Assembly: GCF_900609055.1 (NCBI RefSeq)
Contig: NZ_UXAW01000081.1
Location: forward strand, 100,295 to 164,294
DNA length: 64,000 bases
Direction: 5' to 3'
Source of the DNA: Pseudogemmobacter humi
GTDB lineage: Bacteria > Pseudomonadota > Alphaproteobacteria > Rhodobacterales > Rhodobacteraceae
Shown: positions 46,724 to 57,212 of the stretch, in pieces
How the letters are laid out: the number at the start of each line of letters is the position of its first letter
Position numbering within the stretch: the stretch's first letter is position 1
Notes under the pieces: generated by a model
Databases searched by the model: none
Told to the model about the DNA's origin: nothing
Seen by the model: the letters and a program-made list of their open reading frames with translations, nothing else
Program-made: the position numbers and the translations under genes

Positions 46724-47878
46724 ATGCAGGCTCCCGGCCGCGCGGCGGCGGCGACAGAGGTGCTCGACCGGGTTCTGGCGGGCGAGCCTGCCGAGAAGGC
46801 GCTGACAGCCTGGGCGCGCGGCGCGCGCTATGCCGGATCCAAGGATCGCGCGGCGGTGCGCGATCTGGTCTATGATGCGCTTCGCCAGCGCCGAAGCGCC
46901 GCGGCGCTCGGCGGCGGCGAGGATGGCCGGGCGCTGGTGCTCGGGGTGCTCCGCGCACGCGGGGAGCCGGAGGACAGCTGGTTCGACGGCTCGGCCCATG
47001 GTCCCGCCCGGGTGCGGCCCGATGAGGCGCCACGCGCGGCGGTGGGGGCGGCGGCATTCGACATTCCCGACTGGCTGGAGCCGCCGCTGCGCGCGGCTTT
47101 GGGCGAGGATTTCGAGGCGACGATGCAGCTGATGCGCGAACGCGCGCCGGTGATCTTGCGGGTCAATCTGGCGAAGATCAGCCGTGCGGGTGCTGCCGCG
47201 GCGCTGGCCGACGAGGGGATCGTCACCGCGCCGCACCCCCTGGCCGAGGCCGCCTTGCAGGTGACGCAAGGCGCGTCACGGCTGCGCCAGGCGCGGGCCT
47301 TCGCCGAAGGTCTGGCCGAACTCCAGGACGCCGCCTCGCAGGCGGTGATCGCCGCGCTGCCGCTGACGGACGGGATGCGGGTGCTTGATCATTGCGCGGG
47401 GGGCGGCGGCAAGACCCTCGCCATGGCGGCGCGGGCCGATCTGCGCCTGTGGGCCCATGACGCGCAGCCGCGCCGGATGGAGGATCTGAAGATCCGCGCT
47501 GCCCGCGCCGGCGTCCGCGTCACCCTGACCGCGCGCCCGGAAGAGGCCGCGCCCTTCGATCTGGTGCTGACCGATGTGCCCTGTTCCGGCTCGGGCAGCT
47601 GGCGGCGCGATCCCGAGGGGAAATGGCGCCTGACGCCCGCGCGGCTGGACGAACTGACCGCGATCCAGTCGGCGATCCTTGAGCGCGCCGCGGCCATGGT
47701 CGCGCCCGGCGGCTGGCTGGCCTATGCGACCTGTTCCTTCCTGCGCGAAGAGAACGAGGCCCGGGTTCAGGCATTCCTGTCCCGCAGCCCCCGCTGGGAG
47801 ACGGTCCTGACCCGCCGCTATGGCCCGCTTGAGGGCGGCGACGGATTTTTCCTGGCGCTTTTGCGCCACAGCGGATGA
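46724..47878 (+). CDS. RsmB/NOP-family RNA cytosine methyltransferase
   Basis: This 384-residue enzyme methylates cytosine C5 in rRNA or tRNA. The N-terminal NusB-like part covers about residues 1-70. The SAM-binding motif I is VLDHCAGGGGKTLAMAA, and the two catalytic cysteines are in TDVPCSGSGSWRRDP and YATCSFLREEN. Motif order is that of the family. It is probably an RsmB-related paralogue; the target base cannot be read from the sequence. The start at 46724 follows a weak site (GGGGCGTAAG). Confidence 0.88.
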   Translation: MQAPGRAAAATEVLDRVLAGEPAEKALTAWARGARYAGSKDRAAVRDLVYDALRQRRSAAALGGGEDGRALVLGVLRARGEPEDSWFDGSAHGPARVRPDEAPRAAVGAAAFDIPDWLEPPLRAALGEDFEATMQLMRERAPVILRVNLAKISRAGAAAALADEGIVTAPHPLAEAALQVTQGASRLRQARAFAEGLAELQDAASQAVIAALPLTDGMRVLDHCAGGGGKTLAMAARADLRLWAHDAQPRRMEDLKIRAARAGVRVTLTARPEEAAPFDLVLTDVPCSGSGSWRRDPEGKWRLTPARLDELTAIQSAILERAAAMVAPGGWLAYATCSFLREENEARVQAFLSRSPRWETVLTRRYGPLEGGDGFFLALLRHSG

Positions 47879-47969
47879 AAAAGCGCAAATTCTCAGTGCG
47901 GTTAAGCCGTGGTTAACGATTTCCGGCGTCTGTTCTGTCTGTAATGCGCGGGCTGTTGCGGAGGGATGG

Positions 47970-50270
47970 GTGCAGGTGCCGGGGGCGGAAACCAGGGGCG
48001 TGCTTGATGCCGCGCGCAATCTTGCCGGCCGCTCGGGCTGGCTCGCGGGTGTGGCTGCGGTCAGCCTGGGGCTGGCGGCACTGGCGGGGGACGATGGCCT
48101 GCGCTTCACGCTGGCGGCGACGGGGCTTGCGCTGGTCATGGTGACGCTGGCGCTGTGGGGCCTTGCCCGGCTGGCCCGGCGCGAGGATGAACAGCTTTTC
48201 GCCCGGCTCTCGGCGCTGGTGGGCGAGGATGCGGCGCCGTGTTTTACCACCGACGCGCTCGGCCAGATCCTTTACCGCAACCGCGCGGCCCAGGCCCGGT
48301 TCGGCGATACCCCGGCGGTCACCCTGGCCGCGCAACTGCACGAACAGATCGCCTCGCCTTCGGCGGTGATGTACCGGCTGCAAACCCGCGCGGCGGCCCA
48401 GGGCGGCATGTACGAGGATGTGGTCACCCGGCGCGGCCATCTGCGGCTCTCGGTGCACCGGATCGGATCGGACAGGTTCCTCTGGCGGCTTGAGGAATTC
48501 GAGGATCGCAGCCCCGCCGGCCGCGGCGCCGAGGGGTTGAGCCTGCCGATGGCGGTCGCCAATCGCGCGGGCGTGGTTCTGTTCTCCAACGAGGCCCTGC
48601 GCCGGCTGGTCGGCGAGCGGCCCAAACGGCTCGACCGTATTTTCCTGCAACCGCGTTTCAACAGCGGTGAAGAGGTGGCGATCGCCGCAGCCGGCGGCAC
48701 GATGCGCGCCATCGTGGCCGAACTCGACGGGCCGGGCGACCGGCGCGAGATCTTCCTGCTGCCCGCGCCGATGCGGAGCGAGGCCGATTCCGTCCCGGTC
48801 GATTTCGAGAATGTGCCGGTCGCGCTGATGAAATTCGGCGCCGACGGCGGGCTGCGCTCGGCCAACCGCGCCGCACGGGAGATGCTCGGCACCCGCTCGG
48901 TGGCGGCGCTCAGCTTCCACGAGCTGTTCGAGGATCTGGGCCGGCCGGTGAACGACTGGCTCTCGGATGTGATCGGCCAGCGCCTGCCCGGCGGGGCCGA
49001 GATGATGCGGCTCAGGGGCGGCGAGGAGGACAGTTTCGTCCAGGTTCAGCTCAGCCGGTTCATCGAGAACGGCCGCGCTTTCGCGCTGGCGATCCTGTCG
49101 GATGTCACCGCGCTGAAACGGATGGAGGCGCAGTTCGACCAGAGCCAGAAGATGCAGGCGATCGGCCAGCTCGCGGGGGGAATCGCGCATGATTTCAACA
49201 ATCTGCTGACGGCGATCTCGGGCCATTGCGACCTTCTGCTGCTGCGCCGCGGCCAGGAGGATACGGATTTCGCCGATCTGGAGCAGATCCGCCAGAACGC
49301 CAACCGGGCTGCGGCGCTGGTCAGCCAGTTGCTGGCCTTCTCGCGCAAGCAGACGTTGCGGCCCGAGCGGCTCGACCTGCCCGAGGTGCTGGCCGAGATG
49401 GTGCATCTGCTGAACCGGCTGGTGGGCGAGAAGATCCGGCTGATCCATTCGCACGACCCCTCGCTCGGTCCGGTGCGCGCCGACCGGCGGCGGCTGGAAC
49501 AGGTGCTGATGAACCTGGTGGTGAATGCGCGCGACGCGATGGCCGGCCGCGGCACGATCCGCATCTCGACCGAGGCCGTCACCCTCGATCAGCCGCTTCT
49601 GCGCGACGGGGCGACCATTCCGGCCGGGCGCTGGTCGGTGATCCGGGTCAGCGATACCGGCTGCGGCATTCCGCCCGACCGGCTCGGCAAGATCTTTGAG
49701 CCCTTCTTCACCACCAAGCGGATCGGCGAAGGCACCGGCCTCGGTCTTTCCACCGTCTACGGTATCGTCAAACAGTCGGGCGGCTATGTCTTCGTCGAGA
49801 GCATGCCCGACCAGGGCACCACCTTCGAGATCCTGTTCCCGGTTTACGAGGGCGAAACCGAAGAGGCCGCGCCCGAGGGGCAGCGACCGCTGGTCCTGAG
49901 GAATGGCGCGGGCGTGGTGCTGCTGGTCGAGGACGAGGCGCCGGTGCGCGCTTTCGCCAGCCGCGCGCTGCGGCTGCGCGGCTATACGGTGATCGAGGCT
50001 GCCAATGCCGAAGAGGCCCTGCACCTCCTGGAGGATCCCGGGCTGGCGGTGGACATTTTCGTCACCGATGTGGTGATGCCGGGGATGGACGGCCCGTCCT
50101 GGGTGAAACGCGCATTGGAAGACCGGCCAGACGCCCGGGTGGTCTTCGTCTCGGGTTATGCCGAGGACCATCTCGCCGCCGATCAGTCGCAGATCCCGAA
50201 TTCGGTCTTCCTGCCGAAACCCTTTTCACTCAACGACCTGACGGCAACGGTCCAGGGCCAGCTTCACTGA
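47970..50270 (+). CDS. cckA: Hybrid sensor histidine kinase CckA
   Basis: This 766-residue membrane kinase heads the CckA-ChpT-CtrA phosphorelay that controls motility, gene-transfer agents and cell-cycle functions in alphaproteobacteria. There are two membrane helices at about residues 20-65 and PAS-like regions at 90-180 and 280-380. The phospho-acceptor His407 is in GGIAHDFNN, the ATPase lobe has LVVNARDAM and GTGLGLSTV, and the receiver domain has Asp700 (VTDVVMPGMDG). The GTG at 47970, with GGAGGGA five bases before it, is chosen over an upstream ATG inside the RsmB-like gene. Confidence 0.92.
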   Translation: MQVPGAETRGVLDAARNLAGRSGWLAGVAAVSLGLAALAGDDGLRFTLAATGLALVMVTLALWGLARLARREDEQLFARLSALVGEDAAPCFTTDALGQILYRNRAAQARFGDTPAVTLAAQLHEQIASPSAVMYRLQTRAAAQGGMYEDVVTRRGHLRLSVHRIGSDRFLWRLEEFEDRSPAGRGAEGLSLPMAVANRAGVVLFSNEALRRLVGERPKRLDRIFLQPRFNSGEEVAIAAAGGTMRAIVAELDGPGDRREIFLLPAPMRSEADSVPVDFENVPVALMKFGADGGLRSANRAAREMLGTRSVAALSFHELFEDLGRPVNDWLSDVIGQRLPGGAEMMRLRGGEEDSFVQVQLSRFIENGRAFALAILSDVTALKRMEAQFDQSQKMQAIGQLAGGIAHDFNNLLTAISGHCDLLLLRRGQEDTDFADLEQIRQNANRAAALVSQLLAFSRKQTLRPERLDLPEVLAEMVHLLNRLVGEKIRLIHSHDPSLGPVRADRRRLEQVLMNLVVNARDAMAGRGTIRISTEAVTLDQPLLRDGATIPAGRWSVIRVSDTGCGIPPDRLGKIFEPFFTTKRIGEGTGLGLSTVYGIVKQSGGYVFVESMPDQGTTFEILFPVYEGETEEAAPEGQRPLVLRNGAGVVLLVEDEAPVRAFASRALRLRGYTVIEAANAEEALHLLEDPGLAVDIFVTDVVMPGMDGPSWVKRALEDRPDARVVFVSGYAEDHLAADQSQIPNSVFLPKPFSLNDLTATVQGQLH

Positions 50271-50863
50271 TGCTGCAACGTCTCGTAGAGGCGGAAATCG
50301 GCGGCCGCCACCTGGTGCAGCAGGGCCTCGGTCGCCGGAGAAAGCGCGGTCGCGCCGGGGGGCGAGACATTGACCCGGGGCAGGGTGATTTCGCAGCCGA
50401 GCCTTTCCTCAAGGAAATCGACGAAGCTGTCCATCTCCTCGTAACGGAACAGCCGGTCGAGACCCCGGCCCTGACGCGGGCGCAGGAATTTCTCCTGCGC
50501 GCCGACATCGGCGAAAGCGGGCCGCGGATCGGCGCACCAGCCGCGGACGAAATCGTCGAAACTCATGCCGCGGGTGGATTTCAGCGGATCGGTCTGATCC
50601 TCGCGCGAGCGGAAGCGGTACCATGATCCCAGCCAGTCGCGCGGCTCGCGCATCAGCGCGACGAGGCACCAGTCGTCTTTCTTCGAGGCGGCTTCCAGAT
50701 AGGGGCGGATGAAGCGCTCGAAGCGGTGAACCGTGGTGTGTTTCAGCACCGGCGGTCGCTGGAGCGAGACCGAGGCGAGCGATTCGAGCGCGCTCGCGAT
50801 GGCGGTCGATCCCGTCTTCGGCGTTGCCAGAAAGGCGAGCCGCTGCTCCCAGAACACCAGCAT
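50264..50863 (-). CDS. Sulfotransferase-family protein
   Basis: This 199-residue protein has the PAPS-binding loop FLATPKTGSTAIASALE at residues 10-26 and the 3'-phosphate motif LVALMREPRDWLGSWYRF near 68. These features point to transfer of sulfate from PAPS to an unknown acceptor. Its 3' end overlaps that of cckA by seven bases on the opposite strand. The start at 50863 (MLVFWEQRLAF) gives the family N-terminus. No sulfate-activation genes lie nearby. Confidence 0.82.
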   Translation of the reverse strand: MLVFWEQRLAFLATPKTGSTAIASALESLASVSLQRPPVLKHTTVHRFERFIRPYLEAASKKDDWCLVALMREPRDWLGSWYRFRSREDQTDPLKSTRGMSFDDFVRGWCADPRPAFADVGAQEKFLRPRQGRGLDRLFRYEEMDSFVDFLEERLGCEITLPRVNVSPPGATALSPATEALLHQVAAADFRLYETLQHQ

Positions 50864-51011
50864 CCCTTTGTCTCCTTCGGTATCGGGGGCGATTTTGCAT
50901 CTTCGGACGGTTTTCCGCACCGGCGTAAACTATCCGTTAAGGAAACTGCGCAAAAGCTGATTTTACGAGAATGCTGTTGATTTGTTCCTGTTTTGATCGC
51001 ATAAGGGGTGC

Positions 51012-51026
51012 GAACATATGCGGAAC
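51012..51026. promoter_or_regulatory. LexA (SOS) box of recA
   Basis: GAAC-ATATGCG-GAAC is an exact match to the alphaproteobacterial LexA consensus, 51 bases before the recA start. A second, imperfect copy, GTTC-N7-GATC, lies at 50984-50998. Confidence 0.88.
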
Positions 51027-51076
51027 ATATGCCGGGATTGCTGCTCGCGGGCGGCTGTGGAATAAGGGGACGAAAA

Positions 51077-52147
51077 ATGGCGACAGCCAGTCTGCTGGAC
51101 TTCGGGAGCAAGCGGGACATGGATAAGCAGAAGGCGCTGGAAAGCGCTCTCCAGCAGATCGAACGGCAGTTCGGCAAGGGCTCGATCATGAAGCTGGGTG
51201 AGAACAACCCGGTGATGGAGATCGAGGCGACCTCGACCGGCTCGCTGGGGCTCGACATCGCGCTCGGGATCGGCGGGCTGCCCAAAGGGCGGATCGTCGA
51301 GGTCTACGGGCCGGAAAGTTCGGGCAAGACCACGCTCACGCTGCATGTGGTGGCCGAAGAGCAGAAGAAGGGCGGCGTCTGCGCCTTTGTCGATGCCGAA
51401 CACGCGCTGGACCCGCTTTACGCCAAGAAACTCGGTGTCAACCTGGATGAACTGCTGATCAGTCAGCCCGACACCGGGGAACAGGCGCTGGAAATCGTCG
51501 ATACCCTCGTGCGCTCGGGCGCGGTTTCGCTGATCGTGGTCGACTCGGTCGCGGCGCTGACGCCCAAGGCTGAGCTTGAGGGCGATATGGGCGATGCCAC
51601 CGTTGGCGCCCAGGCCCGGCTGATGAGCCAGGCGATGCGCAAGCTGACCGCCTCGATCGGGCGCTCGAATTGCATGGTGATCTTCATCAACCAGATCCGC
51701 ATGAAGATCGGTGTGATGTTCGGCAGCCCCGAAACCACCACCGGCGGCAATGCGCTGAAATTCTACGCGAGCGTCCGTCTCGACATCCGCCGCATCGGCG
51801 CGATCAAGGACCGCGACGAGGTGGTCGGCAACACCACCCGGGTGAAAGTGGTCAAGAACAAGGTCGCGCCGCCGTTCAAACAGGTGGAATTCGACATCAT
51901 GTATGGCGAGGGCATCTCGAAGACCGGCGAGTTGGTCGATATCGGCGTCAAAGCGGGCGTGGTCGAGAAATCCGGCGCCTGGTATTCCTACAAGGACGAG
52001 CGCATCGGCCAGGGCCGCGAAAACGCCAAGACCTTCCTGAAGAACAACCCGGCCATGGCCCAGGACATCGAGGATAAAATCCGCGCCGCCAACGGGCTCG
52101 ATTTCCACATGTCGGGCGAGGATGGCGTGGTCGAGGACGACGGCTGA
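51077..52147 (+). CDS. recA: Recombinase RecA
   Basis: This 356-residue ATPase forms filaments on single-stranded DNA for strand exchange and activates LexA self-cleavage. Walker A is GPESSGKT at residues 78-85, and the L2/Walker B region holds [18 protein letters not shown] and [22 protein letters not shown]. The start at 51077 ([12 protein letters not shown]) with an AAGGGGA site is preferred over the frame's earlier ATG, which would lie within the LexA box. A terminator follows the stop. Confidence 0.98.
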   Translation: MATASLLDFGSKRDMDKQKALESALQQIERQFGKGSIMKLGENNPVMEIEATSTGSLGLDIALGIGGLPKGRIVEVYGPESSGKTTLTLHVVAEEQKKGGVCAFVDAEHALDPLYAKKLGVNLDELLISQPDTGEQALEIVDTLVRSGAVSLIVVDSVAALTPKAELEGDMGDATVGAQARLMSQAMRKLTASIGRSNCMVIFINQIRMKIGVMFGSPETTTGGNALKFYASVRLDIRRIGAIKDRDEVVGNTTRVKVVKNKVAPPFKQVEFDIMYGEGISKTGELVDIGVKAGVVEKSGAWYSYKDERIGQGRENAKTFLKNNPAMAQDIEDKIRAANGLDFHMSGEDGVVEDDG

Positions 52148-52174
52148 CGGGCGCCGCTTCCCGTTGGAATGAAA

Positions 52175-52203
52175 GGCCGGAGACATGGTTTCCGGCCGTT
52201 TTC
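52175..52203 (+). terminator. Intrinsic terminator of recA
   Basis: GGCCGGA and TCCGGCC pair over seven bases with a nine-base loop and are followed by GTTTTC. It lies 28 bases after the recA stop. Confidence 0.75.
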
Positions 52204-52729
52204 AGGACCCGACCCGGGAAAACAGGCCGGCTGCCCGGCCGCGATGGTTCTCGCGCCAGAACAGACATGCCTCGCGGAGGTGCCGGACAGGCCGGGAGAG
52301 CAGCATATTTCCCACGCAGATGCGTCGGGCAGGGCTGGGCCGTTCGGTTGCTTTGCGGCTGAACACCGTTTCTGCCGCGTGGGTATCTGCCCAGGCGATC
52401 CGTTCCGGCAGACCCGCCGCGCCGCCCTGCACATCTGCTGGCGGAGCCAGGCAGATGACAACCTGGCCTTTCTCAACCGTTCTGCAATCGTGGAGAGGGC
52501 CAGACTGCCAAGCTACTCCGCCGCGGCGGAGTGGGCGGTTTAAGCGCTGCGGATGGCATACTCGAGGCCCTCGCCGGGGGCTCCCATCGCTCCGCACCGG
52601 GCTTCCGCGCCTGATCGCACGGCGCCCGGGCCTTTTTCGCAAGGCCCCGCGAATCCGCCCGTGGACAGAGGATTGCAGGGCCGTTACATGGAACGCTGAC
52701 ACGATCAACCCCCGCAAGAGGCCCGGCCC
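52204..52729. other. Gap between recA and alaS with an 18-base palindrome
   Basis: No coding frame looks real here; translations are arginine/serine-rich without motifs. The only structure seen is ACTCCGCCGCGGCGGAGT at 52515-52532, a perfect palindrome. It may be a hairpin or operator. Confidence 0.45.
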
Positions 52730-55387
52730 ATGGCGTCGCTCAACGACATCCGTTCCACCTTCCTCGATTTCTTTGAGAAGAACGGGCACCGCGTGGTGGA
52801 GTCCTCTCCGCTGGTGCCGCGCAACGATCCGACGCTGATGTTCACCAACTCGGGCATGGTGCAGTTCAAGAACCTTTTCACCGGCACCGAGCATCGCGAC
52901 TACACGCGCGCGACCACCTCGCAGAAATGCGTCCGCGCCGGGGGCAAGCACAACGATCTCGACAATGTGGGCTACACCGCGCGCCACCATACCTTCTTTG
53001 AAATGCTGGGGAATTTCTCCTTCGGCGATTATTTCAAGGATCAGGCGATCCCCTTCGCCTGGGAACTCCTGACCAAGGGTTTCGACCTCGACCCCAAGCG
53101 CCTGCTGGTCACCGTCTACCACACCGACGACGAGGCGGCGCAGATCTGGAAAAAGGTCGCCGGCCTGCCCGAGGAGCGGATCATCCGCATCCCGACGAAC
53201 GACAATTTCTGGATGATGGGCCCGACCGGCCCCTGCGGTCCCTGCACCGAGATCTTCTACGACCACGGCGACAAGATCTGGGGCGGCCCGCCCGGTTCGG
53301 CCGAGGAAGACGGCGACCGTTTCATCGAGATCTGGAACAACGTCTTCATGCAATATGAACAGTTCGAGGACGGCTCGCGCCGCGAACTCGACAAGAAGTC
53401 GATCGACACCGGCATGGGGCTGGAGCGGATCGGCGCGCTCTTGCAGGGCAAGCACGACAATTACGACACCGATCTGATGCGCAGCCTGATCGAGGCCAGC
53501 GCGAATGTGACCCATGCCGATCCCGACGGGCCGGGCAAGGTGCACCACCGGGTGATCGCCGATCACCTGCGCTCGACCTCGTTCCTGATCGCCGACGGGG
53601 TGATGCCCTCGAACGAGGGCCGCGGCTATGTGCTGCGCCGCATCCTGCGCCGCGCCGCACGCCATGCCCATATGCTGGGCGCGCAGGATCCGGTGATGTA
53701 CCGGTTGGTGCCGGCGCTGGTGCGGCAGATGGGGGCGGCCTACCCGGAACTGGTGCGGGCGCAGTCGCTGATCGAAGAGACGCTGAAGCTCGAAGAAACC
53801 AAATTCGGCCAGACCCTTGATCGTGGGCTGAAGCTGCTGGACGATGAACTGGCGAAGATCCCCGAAGGCGCCGATCTTCCGGGCGCCGCGGCCTTCCGGC
53901 TGTATGACACCTATGGTTTCCCGCTCGATCTGACCCAGGATGCGCTCCGCGAAATGGGCCGCAACGTCGATGTCGCCGGGTTCGACGCCGCGATGGACGA
54001 GCAGCGCGCCAAGGCGCGGGCGTCCTGGGCGGGCTCGGGCGAGGCGAAGGACGCGAAGATCTGGTTCGAACTGGCCGAGGCGAACGGCCCGACCGAATTC
54101 CTCGGCTATGAGACCGAAAGCGCCGAGGGGGTGATCCAGGCCCTGGTGCGCGACGGGGCCGGAATCGGCGCCGCCCAGACCGGCGAGGCGGTGCAGGTCG
54201 TGGTCAACCAGACCCCGTTCTACGCCGAATCCGGCGGCCAGGTCGGCGACACCGGCTGGATCCGCACCGACACCGGCCTCGTCGAGGTGACCGACACCCG
54301 CAAATCGGCGGGGGTGTTCCTCCACATCGGCACGGTGACCGAGGGCGCGGTCGCGAAAGGCCAGCCCGCGAAGCTGGAGGTTGGCCACGCGCGGCGCCGG
54401 GCGATCCGGGCGAACCACTCCGCGACCCATCTGCTGCACGAGGCCCTGCGCGGCGCGCTCGGCGCGCATGTGGCGCAGAAGGGCTCGCTCAACGCGCCCG
54501 ACCGGCTGCGCTTCGATTTCTCGCATTCCCAGGCGCTGACGCCCGCGGAACTGGCGCAGGTCGAGGCCGAGGTGAACGAATATGTCCGGCAGAACAGCCC
54601 GGTCGAGACCAGGATCATGACGCCCGACGACGCCCGAGCGCTCGGCGCACAGGCGCTTTTCGGCGAGAAATACGGCGATGAGGTGCGTGTGGTGTCGATG
54701 GGCCTGCAACCGGGCTCCGGGAAGGGCGCCGAGGGGAAGACCTACAGTCTGGAGCTGTGCGGCGGCACCCATGTGGTGCGCACCGGCGACATCGGTGCCT
54801 TCATCCTCCTCGGCGACAGCGCGTCCTCGGCGGGTGTGCGCCGGGTCGAGGCGCTGACCGGCGAGGCGGCGCTGGCGCATCTGCGCGGCCAGGACGCGCG
54901 GCTTTCCGAAGTCGCCGCGGTGCTGAAAGCGCCGGTGGGCGAGGTGGTCGAACGGGTGCGCGCTCTGGCCGAGGAGCGCCGTCAACTCGCGAATGAGATC
55001 GCAGGCCTGCGCCGCGAACTGGCCATGGGCGGTGGCGCTGCGGCGGGGCCGGAGGCGAAAGAGATCAACGGCGTGAAGCTGGTGGCCCAGGTGCTGAAAG
55101 GCGTCTCGGGCAAGGATCTGCCGGCGCTGATCGACGAGATGAAGAGCCGGATCGGCTCGGGCGCGGTGGTGCTGATCGCCGATACCGGCGCGAAACCGGC
55201 GGTGGCGGCGGGGGTGACCCAGGACCTGACCGCGCGGGTCTCGGCGGTGGATCTGGTCAAGGCGGCGGCGGCGGCTTTGGGCGGCAAGGGCGGCGGCGGC
55301 CGCCCCGACATGGCCCAGGCCGGTGGCACCGACATCGCCCAGGCCGAGGCGGCGATCAAAGCGGCCGAGGCAGTGCTGGGCGCCTGA
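52730..55387 (+). CDS. alaS: Alanyl-tRNA synthetase
   Basis: This 885-residue class II synthetase charges tRNA(Ala). The catalytic core starts [20 protein letters not shown], the editing domain has the zinc ligands in [12 protein letters not shown] and [13 protein letters not shown], and the C-terminal DHHA1-type domain with a glycine-rich stretch ([16 protein letters not shown]) is complete. The length is normal. The AGAGGCCC stretch before the ATG is a weak site, but the start is fixed by homology. Confidence 0.98.
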   Translation: MASLNDIRSTFLDFFEKNGHRVVESSPLVPRNDPTLMFTNSGMVQFKNLFTGTEHRDYTRATTSQKCVRAGGKHNDLDNVGYTARHHTFFEMLGNFSFGDYFKDQAIPFAWELLTKGFDLDPKRLLVTVYHTDDEAAQIWKKVAGLPEERIIRIPTNDNFWMMGPTGPCGPCTEIFYDHGDKIWGGPPGSAEEDGDRFIEIWNNVFMQYEQFEDGSRRELDKKSIDTGMGLERIGALLQGKHDNYDTDLMRSLIEASANVTHADPDGPGKVHHRVIADHLRSTSFLIADGVMPSNEGRGYVLRRILRRAARHAHMLGAQDPVMYRLVPALVRQMGAAYPELVRAQSLIEETLKLEETKFGQTLDRGLKLLDDELAKIPEGADLPGAAAFRLYDTYGFPLDLTQDALREMGRNVDVAGFDAAMDEQRAKARASWAGSGEAKDAKIWFELAEANGPTEFLGYETESAEGVIQALVRDGAGIGAAQTGEAVQVVVNQTPFYAESGGQVGDTGWIRTDTGLVEVTDTRKSAGVFLHIGTVTEGAVAKGQPAKLEVGHARRRAIRANHSATHLLHEALRGALGAHVAQKGSLNAPDRLRFDFSHSQALTPAELAQVEAEVNEYVRQNSPVETRIMTPDDARALGAQALFGEKYGDEVRVVSMGLQPGSGKGAEGKTYSLELCGGTHVVRTGDIGAFILLGDSASSAGVRRVEALTGEAALAHLRGQDARLSEVAAVLKAPVGEVVERVRALAEERRQLANEIAGLRRELAMGGGAAAGPEAKEINGVKLVAQVLKGVSGKDLPALIDEMKSRIGSGAVVLIADTGAKPAVAAGVTQDLTARVSAVDLVKAAAAALGGKGGGGRPDMAQAGGTDIAQAEAAIKAAEAVLGA

Positions 55388-55423
55388 TCCAGGCGGGATG
55401 TGCGCCCTGGAGGAAACGTCGAA

Positions 55424-55590
55424 GGGGGGCTGTCTGCCCCCCAACGCGCGCCAAAGCGCGCTCCCCCCCGAGGGTATTTGCATCAGGGTGAATGCAGGAA
55501 GGCGTGAGCGTCTGGCCTGCTCATTTTCTGTCTGAAAATATCCTCGGGGGGAGCACGCCTCCGGCGTGCGTGGGGGGCAGACAGCCCCCC
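55424..55590. repeat. Family B repeat, copy 4: long imperfect inverted repeat
   Basis: Two family B modules face each other. The outer arms are GGGGGGCTGTCTGCCCCCC (55424-55442) and GGGGGGCAGACAGCCCCCC (55572-55590). Inside are GC-rich hairpins, then CCCCCCGAGGGTATTT on the left and AAATATCCTCGGGGGG on the right. The left module continues into ATCAGGGTGAA, the right one (inverted) into the AGACAGAAAATG subtype. It lies between the convergent alaS and mmsA genes. Confidence 0.85.
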
Positions 55591-55603
55591 ATCCTCGGTG
55601 TCG

Positions 55604-57103
55604 TCAGTCCATCGCCTTGAAGTTCAGCGAGGCGCCTTCCTTGATTCCCGAGAACCAGCGCGCGGTCACCGTTTTCGTCTTCGTATAGAAGCGGAAGGCG
55701 TCCGGCCCGTATTGGTTCAGATCGCCAAAGGCCGATTTCTTCCAGCCGCCGAAGCTGTAATAGCTCAGCGGCACCGGGATCGGGAAGTTCACCCCGACCA
55801 TGCCCACGTTCACCCGGGAGACGAAATCGCGCGCGGTGTCGCCGTCGGCGGTGAAGATCGCCGTGCCGTTGCCGTATTCGTTGTCGATCACCAGGTTCAG
55901 CGCGTCCTCGTAGGTGGCGGCGCGGACCTGGGAAAGCACCGGGCCGAAGATCTCCTGTTTGTAGATCTCCATCTCGCGGGTCACGTTGTCGAACAGGGTC
56001 GGGCCGACGAAGAAGCCCTTCTCATAGCCCTGGAGGCGGAAGTCGCGACCATCGACCACCAGTTTCGCGCCCTGGTCCACGCCCGAGGAGATCAGCCCGC
56101 GGATGCGCTCGGCCGAGGCCGAGGTGATCACCGGGCCGAAATCCACGTCTTCGCCCGCGGTATAGGGGCCGACCTTCAGCTTCTCGATCCGCGGCACCAG
56201 ACGCTCGATCAGCGCGTCGGCGGTCGCCTCGCCCACCGGCACCGCGACCGAGATCGCCATGCAGCGCTCGCCCGCCGCGCCGAAACCGGCGCCGATCAGC
56301 GCATCCGCCGCTTTGTCGAGATCGGCGTCGGGCATGATGATCATATGGTTCTTCGCGCCGCCGAAACATTGCGCGCGCTTGCCGTTCGTCGCGGCGCGAC
56401 CGTAGATATATTGCGCGATCGGGGTCGAGCCGACGAAGCCGATGGCCTGTATCGTCTCGTGATCCAGGAGCGCATCGACGATTTCCTTGTCGCCGTTCAC
56501 CACCTGGAGCACGCCGTCGGGCAGCCCGGCCTCCTGGATCAGCTGCGCGAGGTAAAGCGAGGTCGAGGGGCAGCGCTCGGACGGTTTCAGGATCATCGCG
56601 TTCCCGGCGGAAATCGCCGGCGCCATTTTCCACAGCGGGATCATCGCCGGGAAGTTGAAGGGCGTGATGCCCGCGACCACGCCGAGCGGCTGGCGCATCG
56701 AGTAAAGATCGATGCCAGGCCCGGCGCTGTCGGTGTATTCGCCCTTGAGCATCGCGGGCGCGCCCATGCAGACCTCGACCACCTCAAGCCCGCGCTGCAC
56801 GTCGCCGCGCGCGTCGGGCAGGGTCTTGCCGTGCTCGCGCGAGACCAGTTCCGCCAGCTTGTCCATGTCGCGGTTGATCAGATCGGCGAATTTCATCATC
56901 ACCCGCGCGCGGCGCTGCGGATTGGTCGCGCCCCATTTCAGCTGGGCTTCGGCCGCCGAGCGGATCGCGGCGTCAAGCTCGGCGGGGGTCGCCAGCGCCA
57001 GACGGCCCTGAACCTCGCCGGTCGCCGGGTTGAACACGTCGCTGGTGCGGCCCGATGTGCCCGCGACCAGTTTGCCGTCGATCCAGTGACCGATCTCCTG
57101 CAT
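55604..57103 (-). CDS. mmsA: CoA-acylating methylmalonate-semialdehyde dehydrogenase
   Basis: This 499-residue enzyme oxidises (methyl)malonate semialdehyde to propionyl-CoA or acetyl-CoA with NAD in valine, thymine or inositol breakdown. The catalytic cysteine is in GAAGERCMAISVAV, and QPLGVVAGITPFNFPAMIPLW and FVGSTPIAQYIY are typical of MmsA/IolA. The start at 57103 gives MQEIGHWIDGK, with a GGAGG-like site in front. A divergent LysR gene shares its promoter region. Confidence 0.94.
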   Translation of the reverse strand: MQEIGHWIDGKLVAGTSGRTSDVFNPATGEVQGRLALATPAELDAAIRSAAEAQLKWGATNPQRRARVMMKFADLINRDMDKLAELVSREHGKTLPDARGDVQRGLEVVEVCMGAPAMLKGEYTDSAGPGIDLYSMRQPLGVVAGITPFNFPAMIPLWKMAPAISAGNAMILKPSERCPSTSLYLAQLIQEAGLPDGVLQVVNGDKEIVDALLDHETIQAIGFVGSTPIAQYIYGRAATNGKRAQCFGGAKNHMIIMPDADLDKAADALIGAGFGAAGERCMAISVAVPVGEATADALIERLVPRIEKLKVGPYTAGEDVDFGPVITSASAERIRGLISSGVDQGAKLVVDGRDFRLQGYEKGFFVGPTLFDNVTREMEIYKQEIFGPVLSQVRAATYEDALNLVIDNEYGNGTAIFTADGDTARDFVSRVNVGMVGVNFPIPVPLSYYSFGGWKKSAFGDLNQYGPDAFRFYTKTKTVTARWFSGIKEGASLNFKAMD

Positions 57104-57187
57104 GGGATTCCCTCCGAATGGAAATTGCGTTGAGGGTGTTTTACCCTTGCGGAAATGCGGGATAAAGCGGCAATACTTCATTCGTGT

Positions 57188-57203
57188 TTTGCAATTATGC
57201 AAA
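57188..57203. promoter_or_regulatory. Palindrome in the mmsA/LysR intergenic region
   Basis: TTTGCA-ATTA-TGCAAA is a perfect inverted repeat of the T-N11-A type expected for LysR regulators. It lies just before the LysR start (GTG 57213) and overlaps its ribosome site, so binding could repress the regulator's own gene. Confidence 0.55.
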
Positions 57204-57212
57204 GGGGTCGCG

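Noticed and set aside
52185..52838. Possible gene between recA and alaS
   Set aside because: The frame overlaps the start of alaS, has no ribosome site and encodes an arginine-rich sequence without motifs.
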